7,160 bases of DNA from NCBI GenBank assembly GCA_903905685.1, contig CAIVHI010000302.1:1-7160 (forward strand), written 5' to 3'. The stretch is from an uncultured Bacteroidota bacterium. Lineage in GTDB: Bacteria > Bacteroidota > Bacteroidia > Chitinophagales > Chitinophagaceae. Under the pieces are notes generated by a model. The model was given only the letters and a program-made list of their open reading frames with translations. It did no database searches and was not told where the DNA came from. A program made the translations under genes and the position numbers. This document shows positions 1 through 6,211 of the stretch, piece by piece (the first letter of the stretch is position 1; every line of letters begins with the position of its first letter).

Positions 1-165
1 CGGGTTCGCCCCTACCACGGATGGGAACGAGCCTCCAACGAAAACTTCAACCGGTTGGTACGGCAGTATTTCCCAAAAAAGACCGACTTCTCCAAAATAA
101 TCGATGAAGATGAAAAACATCATAACACAACACTCGGTAGGAATAAATCAAACACCAACTATTTT
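1..165 (+). pseudogene. IS30-family transposase, C-terminal remnant (5' end outside window, 3' end decayed)
   Basis: Frame 1 from the first base reads RVRPYHGWERASNENFNR, then LVRQYFPKKTDFSKI. This matches the C-terminal catalytic block of IS30-family DDE transposases (family pattern WxRGxNENxNGLIRQYxPKxTDF). The Glu of NEN (visible residue 14, nt 40-42) fits the third catalytic acid, with Arg seven residues later. Clear similarity stops near nt 110. After that, a stretch with LG and KSN may be a shortened, worn version of the usual LNNRPRKxLGxxxPNEVF tail. There is no normal family stop: the frame stays open to a TGA at 562-564, well into thyA on the opposite strand. I read this as a relic whose 3' end is lost or decayed. 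Whether the upstream part is intact cannot be seen. The family call is firm; the 3' boundary is approximate. Confidence 0.8.
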
Positions 166-306
166 GTCCACATGGATATAAGTTGCGGAGTAATGGCAGT
201 GCAACGCAAAAGCGTAGGTGTGCTTTTCCAGTCGGGCAAGCACCAAATTTTCAAACGGAGAAACCATAACAAAACATCTCGCTCGCGAATTCGGTCGGAC
301 GTTGGC
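166..306. other. Spacer between transposase relic and thyA, with two small hairpins
   Basis: This stretch is more AT-rich than thyA and has no recognisable gene. It contains two small inverted repeats. ACGC-AAAA-GCGT lies at 204-215. GTGCTT (220-225) pairs with AAGCAC (238-243) across a 12-base loop, followed on the plus strand by CAAATTTTC. Together they could form a weak terminator region between the converging transposase relic and thyA, but the stems are short and there is no strong T-run. The far end of the insertion sequence would be expected around here, but I cannot identify a terminal inverted repeat without the other end of the element. Confidence 0.3.
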
Positions 307-1101
307 CTACACCGCAACCGGGGCCTTGATGGCAGGGTGGCATTGGTAGCCGGCGAGTGTGAAATCCTCGAACCGAAAGCCCGAAATATCCTTCACATCG
401 GGGTTGATGTGCATGGTGGGCAAGGGGTATGGGGTGCGCGAGAGTTGGAGGTCGGCCTGTTCCCGGTGGTTGTGATACAGGTGCACGTCGCCGAAGGTAT
501 GGATGAACTCGCCATAGCCCAAACCGCACACTTGCGCCACCATCATGGTAAGCAGGGCGTATGACGGGATGTTGAACGGCACACCCAAGAACACATCGGC
601 ACTGCGCTGGTAAAGCTGGCAACTGAGCTTGCCGTTGGCCACATAAAACTGGAATAGGGCATGGCAGGGGCTGAGCGCCATCTTGGGCAAGTCGGCCACA
701 TTCCAAGCACTCACCACCATGCGGCGGCTATCCGGATTGGTTTTAAGCTGGTGTATCACGTCGGCAATTTGGTCGTAAGTTTCGCCGTCGGCACCCGTCC
801 AACTGCGCCACTGGCTACCGTAAACGGGGCCCAGATCGCCATTGGCATCCGCCCATTCGTCCCAAATGCTCACGCCATTGGCTTTGAGGTAGGCGGTATT
901 GGTTTCCCCCTTCAAGAACCACAACAACTCATGGATGATGGACTTTACATGTACCTTCTTGGTAGTGACCAGCGGGAAGCCTTTTTGCAGGTCGAAGCGC
1001 ATTTGATAACCAAAGCAGCTCGTAGTGCCCGTGCCCGTGCGGTCCGATTTTTCTACCCCGTTGGTTTTGATGTGTCTCAGGAGTTCCAGATATGCGTCCA
1101 T
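307..1101 (-). CDS. thyA: Thymidylate synthase (dUMP to dTMP)
   Basis: Encodes 264 residues, the same length as E. coli ThyA and colinear with it from memory. The enzyme methylates dUMP to dTMP using methylene-tetrahydrofolate, which it oxidises to dihydrofolate, in the cytoplasm. Visible landmarks are DRTGTGT near residue 20 (phosphate-binding Arg21), the HELLWFL helix, WDEWADxNGDLGPVYG, DSRR at 124-127, the catalytic Cys146 in LSPCHALFQFYV, QRSADVFLG with Asp169, PFN with Asn177, GDVHLY with His207 and Tyr209, and the conserved C-terminal tail ending APVAV. It starts with ATG and stops with TAG. It lies 42 bases after nth on the same strand with no promoter motif seen in the gap, so it is probably the last gene of a radA-nth-thyA unit. 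In many bacteria folA (dihydrofolate reductase) follows thyA; here an IS30-family relic on the other strand follows instead. No Shine-Dalgarno sequence is seen, as is normal for Bacteroidota. Confidence 0.98.
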   Translation of the reverse strand: MDAYLELLRHIKTNGVEKSDRTGTGTTSCFGYQMRFDLQKGFPLVTTKKVHVKSIIHELLWFLKGETNTAYLKANGVSIWDEWADANGDLGPVYGSQWRSWTGADGETYDQIADVIHQLKTNPDSRRMVVSAWNVADLPKMALSPCHALFQFYVANGKLSCQLYQRSADVFLGVPFNIPSYALLTMMVAQVCGLGYGEFIHTFGDVHLYHNHREQADLQLSRTPYPLPTMHINPDVKDISGFRFEDFTLAGYQCHPAIKAPVAV

Positions 1102-1143
1102 GTGGGTGGTGGTTGAATGATTATGATTGGATTGGGGGTAAAG

Positions 1144-1821
1144 TTACTCCGCCTTTTTTTCTGCCGCCCAGCCGCCTGCGGCAAAATACAGGCAAACATC
1201 TGCAAACCGGCAGCCTTCGCAGAGCGGGTTGCGGGCTTTGCAGGTATAGCGGCCATGCAAAATGAGCCAATGGTGGGCTATGGGCAACAGGTGTGCGGGG
1301 ATGTGCTCGGTGAGCTGCCGCTCGGCTTGCAGCGGGTTCTTGGCATCAACCGTAAGCCCCAGCCGCGCCGACACGCGAAACACGTGCGTGTCTACCGCCA
1401 TGCCCGGCTTGTCGAACACCACCGATATGATGACGTTGGCCGTTTTGCGGCCCACGCCGGGCAATTTCACCAAGTCTTCCATCTTGTCGGGCACGGAGCC
1501 ACCAAAGTCGTCCAATAGCATCTTGGCCATACCCAGCAGGTGGCGGCTTTTGTTGTTGGCAAATGTGACGCTGCGCACCAAGGGTTCCACATCCTCGAAC
1601 GTGGCGGCCGCAAGGGTGGCCGCATCGGGGAAGCGCTCAAACAGCGCCGGCGTAACCAGGTTCACCCGCTTGTCGGTACACTGTGCCGACAAGATGACTG
1701 CCACCAGCAGTTGGTAGGGGTTGGCGTAGTGCAGCTCCGTCTCTGCCGTCGGCATCATGACCGCAAAGCGGTCGAGGATGATGGTGTAGCGTTGTTGGAT
1801 GGTCATTTTCTTGGGGGGCAT
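1144..1821 (-). CDS. nth: Endonuclease III (DNA glycosylase / AP lyase)
   Basis: Encodes 225 residues starting MPPKKMTIQQRY, slightly longer than E. coli Nth (211). It removes oxidised pyrimidines from DNA and nicks the abasic site, in base excision repair. The helix-hairpin-helix reads LPGVGRKTANVI and carries the catalytic Lys. The following VDTHVFRVSARLGL carries the catalytic Asp. The C-terminal iron-sulfur loop is intact with the spacing Cys-X6-Cys-X2-Cys-X5-Cys (CKARNPLCEGCRFADVC). The frame is open upstream to about 2070, but that stretch is antisense-like sequence inside radA. I chose the ATG at 1821 because the family homology begins just after it and because it overlaps the radA TGA as TGATG, an arrangement that suggests translational coupling. 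A second ATG lies five codons later (MTIQQ) and could also be used. The C-terminus ends in a short Lys/Glu-rich tail. Confidence 0.96.
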   Translation of the reverse strand: MPPKKMTIQQRYTIILDRFAVMMPTAETELHYANPYQLLVAVILSAQCTDKRVNLVTPALFERFPDAATLAAATFEDVEPLVRSVTFANNKSRHLLGMAKMLLDDFGGSVPDKMEDLVKLPGVGRKTANVIISVVFDKPGMAVDTHVFRVSARLGLTVDAKNPLQAERQLTEHIPAHLLPIAHHWLILHGRYTCKARNPLCEGCRFADVCLYFAAGGWAAEKKAE

Positions 1822-3197
1822 CAGAAAAAGGATTTGTACACGTCTTCCACTTTGTTCACCGACTGTATCGATACTTTGTAGTTTTTCTTGTCGAGCCCTT
1901 TGGCATTGGCTTTGGGGATATAGATGACGTCCATACCCAATTTGTCGGCCTCGGCTATCCGCTGGTCTATGCGGTTCACTGCGCGTATCTCCCCGCTCAG
2001 TCCCACCTCGCCCACGAGGCAAATGTTGGATGGCAACGCCACGTCTTCGTAGGACGACAGCAAGGCGCATACCAGCGCGAGGTCGGTGGAGGGGTCTTCT
2101 ATGCGGAGGCCGCCGGCAATGTTCATAAACACGTCTTTGGCGCCGAAGTGGAAGCCGCCGCGTTTTTCCAACACCGCCAGCAGCAGTTGCAGGCGGCGGA
2201 GGTCTAAGCCCGTAGCGGTGCGCTGCGGGGTGCCGTATACCGACTGCGTCACCAAGGCCTGTACCTCAATCATAAATGGCCTGATGCCTTCCATGATGGC
2301 GGCAATGGCGACCCCGCTCAATGGCTCATCATGTTGCGACATGAGTATTTCCGACGGATTGGCGACAGGCCTCATGCCCGTGGCCACCATCTCATAGATG
2401 CCGAGTTCGGAAGTAGAGCCGAAGCGGTTTTTCAGCGTCCGCAAAATGCGGTAGGCATAGTGGCGGTCGCCTTCAAATTGCAGCACGGTGTCTACCATGT
2501 GCTCCAGCACCTTGGGGCCGGCAATGGAGCCGTCCTTGGTGATGTGGCCGATGATGAATACCGGAATGTTGGAAGTCTTGGCAAAACGTTGCAACTCGGC
2601 CGCACATTCACGCACCTGAGACACACTGCCGGCAGGCGACTCCACGTGTGTAGATTCGAGGGTCTGGATGGAATCTATAATGACGAGGCCGGGTTTCAAC
2701 CTTTTGACTTCCTGAAAAATGGTGGCCATGTCGGTAGCATTCAGCAGGTACATGTTGGGGTTGGAGATGCCTACACGGTCGGCCCGCAGCTTGATTTGCC
2801 GCTCGCTTTCCTCGCCCGACACATACAGCGTCACCAAGCTTTTCCATTGCAGGGCGCATTGCAGGAACAAGGTAGACTTGCCTATGCCGGGGTCGCCCGC
2901 CACCAGCACCACCGAGCCCGGCACCAAGCCGCCGCCCAGCACGCGGTTCAGCTCGGCATCGGGGGCATTGATGCGCACCTCCTCGGCCTGCACCACCTCA
3001 TCGAGGCGGCGAGCCTTCTTTTTCTCGCGCCCGTCGTTGTCGTCCCAAGGCGACGCATCGCGGTCGGCCTTGCCCTCTTTCTGCACCACCTCCTCTACAA
3101 ACGTGTTCCAAGCCCCGCACGACGAGCACTTGCCCGCCCACTTAGGAGACTCGAACCCACACTGCTGACAGAAAAAGGCCGTCTTCGTTTTTGCCAC
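1821..3197 (-). CDS. radA: DNA repair protein RadA (Sms), branch-migration ATPase
   Basis: Encodes 458 residues from a GTG start, a normal RadA length. RadA is a hexameric RecA-like ATPase that helps RecA by extending and processing recombination branches. In order: a four-Cys zinc finger (Cys10, 13, 24, 27, in FFCQQCGFESPKWAGKC and SSCGAW), a charged linker, Walker A GDPGIGKST at 101-109, Walker B LVIIDSIQT at 171-179, the RadA signature KNRFG at 256-260, and a C-terminal Lon-protease-like domain with LVGEVGLSGEIRAV. I chose GTG at 3197 because translation then begins MAKTKTAFFC, the usual RadA N-terminus. The in-frame ATG at 3302 would add 35 residues lacking family similarity and would place the start inside the repeat-bearing leader. 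A -7 promoter match lies about 30 bases upstream. The stop overlaps the nth start (TGATG), so the two are probably co-transcribed. Confidence 0.96.
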   Translation of the reverse strand: MAKTKTAFFCQQCGFESPKWAGKCSSCGAWNTFVEEVVQKEGKADRDASPWDDNDGREKKKARRLDEVVQAEEVRINAPDAELNRVLGGGLVPGSVVLVAGDPGIGKSTLFLQCALQWKSLVTLYVSGEESERQIKLRADRVGISNPNMYLLNATDMATIFQEVKRLKPGLVIIDSIQTLESTHVESPAGSVSQVRECAAELQRFAKTSNIPVFIIGHITKDGSIAGPKVLEHMVDTVLQFEGDRHYAYRILRTLKNRFGSTSELGIYEMVATGMRPVANPSEILMSQHDEPLSGVAIAAIMEGIRPFMIEVQALVTQSVYGTPQRTATGLDLRRLQLLLAVLEKRGGFHFGAKDVFMNIAGGLRIEDPSTDLALVCALLSSYEDVALPSNICLVGEVGLSGEIRAVNRIDQRIAEADKLGMDVIYIPKANAKGLDKKNYKVSIQSVNKVEDVYKSFF

Positions 3198-3228
3198 TGC
3201 GCTTTGGGGGTTGTTTTTGCACCCACAG

Positions 3229-3236
3229 CAAAGGTA
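3229..3236 (-). promoter_or_regulatory. Candidate Bacteroidota -7 element for radA-nth-thyA
   Basis: The minus strand reads TACCTTTG, an exact match to the Bacteroidota primary sigma -7 consensus TAnnTTTG. Transcription would start near 3222, leaving a leader of roughly 25 bases before the radA GTG. No good TTTG element is present at the expected 19-base spacing. The region upstream of the -7 is instead occupied by one copy of the 20-base repeat. The position is right, but an eight-base pattern with two free positions occurs often by chance. Confidence 0.4.
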
Positions 3237-3243
3237 AGGGGGA

Positions 3244-3332
3244 TTGCGCTTCGCTTGAGAACGAGAAAGAGGACAGAGAATGACGCCTTTGTGCCATTGC
3301 ATAGGCCAGCTCTTGCGCTTCGCTTGAGAACG
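3244..3332. repeat. Pair of identical 20-base direct repeats upstream of radA
   Basis: TTGCGCTTCGCTTGAGAACG occurs at 3244-3263 and again at 3313-3332, with 49 bases between the copies. Similarity ends at both edges of the 20-mer. Both copies lie in the gap between the 3' end of the NHL-repeat gene and the radA start. The copy nearer radA sits just upstream of the candidate -7 element. The core contains a weak GCG-AAG-CGC hairpin on the minus strand. It could be a dispersed genomic repeat, a protein-binding site pair, or a local duplication; the window alone cannot decide. Confidence 0.85.
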
Positions 3333-3366
3333 GGAGCGTTATTCCTCAATTATAATTCCCTTTCCG

Positions 3367-4746
3367 CTATTCCTTCACAAATTCCGAAACATAAGCACCA
3401 TCCACTTTCAAGAAGTAAACTCCCATTTTGAGGTTGGCAATATCGACGGCAACCAGCTTTGCATCATAGCTATGGGCAAAGACCTCCTGACCGACGATAT
3501 CGAAAATGGCAATATGGTTGATAGGTTGACCCGGTGATTCTATGGTCAGCAAGTTGGCGGCAGGATTGGGATAGATGCGGGCGGTGCGGCCTCCGGTTGC
3601 CGAAGGCACTCCAAGGCCTACACATGCGGGGCACTGTATTTCGCGAATCACGTTATTAAGTTCATCGGAAACCAACAGATTGCCATGCACATCCAACACC
3701 ATTCCGTCTACCGATGACATTCCGGCACTCGTGGCGGGACCACCGTCTCCGGAATAACTATTGATATTGTCGCCGGCAATGGTGGTTATGATACCCGTGG
3801 CTGCCCACACCACCCTAACCACGTAGTTGCGCCAATCTGCAATGTAGAGGTTTCCTGCGGTGTCCGTCCTTACGGCCAAAGGCTCAAACAACTGCGCGGT
3901 AGCCGCGGCACCTCCGTCTCCGGTATAGCCCGGCACACCCGAACCTGCAATAGTGGTGACGATACCCGTAGCCATAACTATTTTGCGCACGGTATTGTTA
4001 CCGTATTCGCTGATATACAGGTTCCCGGATGCATCGAAGGTAAGGCCTGAGGGCTTGTTGAACTTGGCGGCCGTAGCGGGACCACCATCGCCCGAATAAC
4101 CTGCGTCGCCGGTGCCGGCAATGGTGGTTATTATTCCGGTCGACATGACTACCTTCCTGATGCGGTTGTTCTGCCAATCGGCAATATAAAGGTCACCGGC
4201 AGAATCGAGGGTGATGCCGCAAGGATAATACAGTTCCAATGCAGTAGCCGCTATCCCGTCTCCGGTATAGCCTGCGGTGCCATTGCCCGCCACGGTAGTG
4301 ATAATTCCCGTCGATACATCTATTTTGCGGATGCGGTGGTTGCCTTGGTCGGAAAAAAAGATATTGCCGGAAGCATCCAACACTATGCCGGTCGGATTAT
4401 AAAGGTCTGCACCGGTAGCGGGGCCGCCATCGCCCGAATAACCGCCGTAGCTGCTACCCAACGTATCACCCGTGCCGGCAATTGTAGTGATGATACCTGT
4501 AGTGTGAACCACCTTTCGGATTCGGTTGTTCACAAAATCAGCAATGTATAGATTTCCCGAGGCATCAAGTGCAAGTCCGGCAGGGCCGGAAAATTCGGCA
4601 TCGATTGCCGGGCCTCCATCGCCGCCAAATCCTTCGGTATGGTTGCCCGCAACGGTATTGATGATGCCCGGCTGCGCCCATGCTCCGGGAAATCCAAAAA
4701 AGGAAATTGCAATAAGCAAAAATTGAAACCGGCATGTTTTTTTCAT
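3367..4746 (-). CDS. Secreted six-blade NHL-repeat beta-propeller with T9SS C-terminal sorting domain
   Basis: Encodes 459 residues. Residues 1-24 form a Sec signal peptide (MKKTCRFQF, then a hydrophobic core, cleavage after AWA before Gln25). Residues 28-371 are six tandem NHL blades of about 57 residues, each with the pattern I-[IV]-x-T-[IV]-A-G, GDGG or a variant, then LDxxGNLYIADxxNNRIRK. Residues from about 386 to 459 carry RIYPNPAANLLTI, IFDIVGQEV and GVYFLKV. This is a type A T9SS sorting domain, so the protein should cross the outer membrane and be anchored or released. NHL propellers usually bind other molecules; the ligand is unknown and no catalytic motif is visible. I chose the ATG at 4746 over upstream in-frame codons because it gives a clean signal peptide and because the upstream frame runs through the candidate promoter. 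A CPAC pair joins propeller and sorting domain. It appears to be transcribed alone. Confidence 0.93.
   Translation of the reverse strand: MKKTCRFQFLLIAISFFGFPGAWAQPGIINTVAGNHTEGFGGDGGPAIDAEFSGPAGLALDASGNLYIADFVNNRIRKVVHTTGIITTIAGTGDTLGSSYGGYSGDGGPATGADLYNPTGIVLDASGNIFFSDQGNHRIRKIDVSTGIITTVAGNGTAGYTGDGIAATALELYYPCGITLDSAGDLYIADWQNNRIRKVVMSTGIITTIAGTGDAGYSGDGGPATAAKFNKPSGLTFDASGNLYISEYGNNTVRKIVMATGIVTTIAGSGVPGYTGDGGAAATAQLFEPLAVRTDTAGNLYIADWRNYVVRVVWAATGIITTIAGDNINSYSGDGGPATSAGMSSVDGMVLDVHGNLLVSDELNNVIREIQCPACVGLGVPSATGGRTARIYPNPAANLLTIESPGQPINHIAIFDIVGQEVFAHSYDAKLVAVDIANLKMGVYFLKVDGAYVSEFVKE
3634..4665 (-). repeat. Six in-frame NHL repeat units within the propeller gene
   Basis: Blade boundaries by DNA position are 4665-4495, 4494-4306, 4305-4135, 4134-3964, 3963-3793 and 3792-3634. 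Four units are exactly 57 codons. Blade 2 is 63 codons because of a six-residue Ser/Gly-rich insertion before its GDGG loop. Blade 6 is 53 codons before it meets the linker. Blade 3 has GDGIAA where the others have GDGGPA or GDGGAA. The conserved AATGGTGGTTAT-type bases at blade junctions make the repeat visible at DNA level. Confidence 0.9.
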
Positions 4747-4798
4747 GTTGCAAATGTTGATTGGTGAATGAAAAATTGGATGTACCTTTAATGAAACA

Positions 4799-4806
4799 CA
4801 AACATA
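4799..4806 (-). promoter_or_regulatory. Candidate Bacteroidota -7 element for the NHL-repeat gene
   Basis: The minus strand reads TATGTTTG, an exact TAnnTTTG match, about 53 bases before the chosen ATG at 4746. The surrounding 120 bases are clearly AT-rich compared with the genes, as expected for a promoter. A clean TTTG -33 element at the standard spacing is absent; the bases there fall in an AAGTTTTTC run. The leader would be about 45 bases long. Confidence 0.5.
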
Positions 4807-4861
4807 CACTTAAATCATCAGAAAAACTTGGGTAACTAAAAACCTCTAATTGTATTAACAG

Positions 4862-5312
4862 GCATTCACACCGCGCAGGTTGGCGATGGCGCGAAAACAG
4901 CCAACGGTTGAACCACCTGACTAGTGCCGGAACGTGGAATTCGGCATGGCCATGGTTGAAGTTTCGAATAAAACGCCAGCAATGCCAATATTGCCGAATT
5001 AAAAGTGGAGGGTCGCACGCAGTATAATTTTACACTTTCGTGATGCGGGCTTTTAGCGCTGTAGGGCATTGGCCTTCCCATCTGCACAGCAACCTTTACC
5101 GCACAAAGCCACGGCGCTCACCAACGAAGTCGATTTCGTCGCCCCGACACCTACGCCGCGAGGCCGAGATGGCAGCCAACGCAAAGTAAGGGCGCTACTC
5201 TCTCCCAGCCTAATTTAGGTACCGGAATTTGGTTTTGTTGAAACGCCAAAAGGGAAACAAATTGGGTTGCACCGGCACACTGCAAGAAGTAGTGACTGGG
5301 CGGCGACGGGGC
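4862..5312. other. Gene-free GC-rich block of unknown nature
   Basis: Between the lipoprotein stop and the AT-rich promoter region of the NHL gene there are about 450 bases with no recognisable gene. The composition changes sharply near 4862, from AT-rich to GC-rich. A 73-codon open frame on the minus strand (4866-5087) matches no family known to me, and another minus frame over the same DNA is also partly open, so neither is convincing. A 9-base inverted repeat, AATTCGGCA (4938-4946) and TGCCGAATT (4992-5000), encloses 45 bases. A near-perfect 16-base palindrome lies at 5124-5139. No tRNA, terminator or insertion-sequence end is evident. It could be a decayed gene or a dispersed non-coding repeat. 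Confidence 0.4.
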
Positions 5313-6155
5313 CTAGAGCGGCACATCTATCCGTATCTGCTTTGCAAACGGCTTGCCGGCTTCGTTCTTACCTTCTATTTTCCAAATGACGGAGCGGAGG
5401 GTCACGGCCATGGGCTTTTGACCGGCGGAGTGGACGTTGTTGACGCTGCTGAGCCATTCCTGAACCTTCTTGTGGCTCAGGTGGCGGCGGTTGCCGGCCT
5501 TACTCACCGCATTGCGAATGCTGTTGGCATTGGCCTTGGGGATGGACAAAGACTCATCGTCTATGCCGGTGATGGGATATCCACCCTTGCCGGGCTTCAC
5601 GGGCTCCCAATCGGTGTTCTCAATGAGGGTCTCCAAGGGTAGGGTGCCCAATTTGTTTTTGACCACGACTACAGATTGATACTTCTGCGATACTTTGGTG
5701 ATGGTGCCGGTGAGGCGTATCACGCCACCATCGAGCGAGCCGGATAGCAAGGTGTAGACGGCCGAATTGGCATTCAAAAGGTTGTGGTTGCCGGCGAGCT
5801 TGGCGGTAATGCCCGGTATGAGCATAGACATCTCCTTGAACTCGGCTTTCAAGCCGGCTACATCGGGCAGTGCTTGAGCCATAGGCACAGGCGTAGCAAT
5901 GCGGTTGGATGCCGTGTCTTTCCCGTTTTTCGTTGCCTGACCCTTGCCCGCAGTGTCGGGAGCACCGGCCGCGGGCAATTCGGGCTGGAGGTCGGTCACC
6001 AAGTCCATCAGCTTTTTAGGGTCTTTCTCGGTAACGATGGTGGAAGAATCGCCCAAAACGATGGGGCCGTGGTTCTTCGCCTTTTTGTTGCCGCAGGAAG
6101 CCGCTGTCAGGCCTATTACAGCCGCCGTCAAGATATGTGGAAACCTAAAATTCAT
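5313..6155 (-). CDS. Predicted lipoprotein of unknown function
   Basis: Encodes 280 residues; I do not recognise the family. The N-terminus MNFRFPHILTAAVIGLTAASC is a lipoprotein signal peptide with the acylated Cys at residue 21 (lipobox AAS-C, a weaker form than the usual L-x-G/A-C), followed by the Asn/Lys-rich GNKKAKN. Residues about 60-95 are a low-complexity Ala/Pro/Gly/Thr linker. After it comes a mixed region with VIRLTGTITKVSQKYQSVVVV near 145-165, which looks beta-rich. The last 80 residues are basic and end in VTLRSVIWKIEG and IRIDVPL, again strand-like. It would sit in a membrane facing the periplasm or surface. No catalytic motif is visible. The gene follows the E1 gene by 56 bases. 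An in-frame ATG at 6212 would add 19 residues and overlap the E1 stop as TGATG. I prefer 6155 because it gives a proper signal peptide. Confidence 0.75.
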   Translation of the reverse strand: MNFRFPHILTAAVIGLTAASCGNKKAKNHGPIVLGDSSTIVTEKDPKKLMDLVTDLQPELPAAGAPDTAGKGQATKNGKDTASNRIATPVPMAQALPDVAGLKAEFKEMSMLIPGITAKLAGNHNLLNANSAVYTLLSGSLDGGVIRLTGTITKVSQKYQSVVVVKNKLGTLPLETLIENTDWEPVKPGKGGYPITGIDDESLSIPKANANSIRNAVSKAGNRRHLSHKKVQEWLSSVNNVHSAGQKPMAVTLRSVIWKIEGKNEAGKPFAKQIRIDVPL

Positions 6156-6211
6156 ACAGACACGCTTTCCCCAACGAAAGTAATACACAAAATCCGATTT
6201 CTGCAATCGCA

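Noticed and set aside
1824..2070. Upstream in-frame extension of nth
   Set aside because: It lies wholly inside radA and lacks Nth similarity; the ATG at 1821 fits family length and the TGATG junction.
3348..3357. AATTATAATT palindrome after the NHL gene as a terminator
   Set aside because: It is a perfect 10-base palindrome but has no loop, little GC and no following T-run, so it is not a credible intrinsic terminator.
2331..3431. Plus-strand open frame of 366 codons antisense to radA
   Set aside because: The sequence is His/Arg/Leu-rich with no domain, and radA on the other strand is complete with every family motif. This is a shadow of GC-rich codon use.
4747..4809. N-terminal extension of the NHL protein (21 extra residues)
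   Set aside because: It would displace the signal peptide from the N-terminus and translate through the candidate -7 element.
4955..4980. T-loop-like GTTTCGAATA suggesting a tRNA
   Set aside because: The flanking bases do not pair into a T-stem, and no acceptor, D or anticodon arm can be built around it.
4866..5087. 73-codon minus-strand frame as a small gene
   Set aside because: No start context, no recognised family, Pro/Ser-rich without periodicity, and another frame over the same DNA is also partly open. I list the region as a cryptic block instead.
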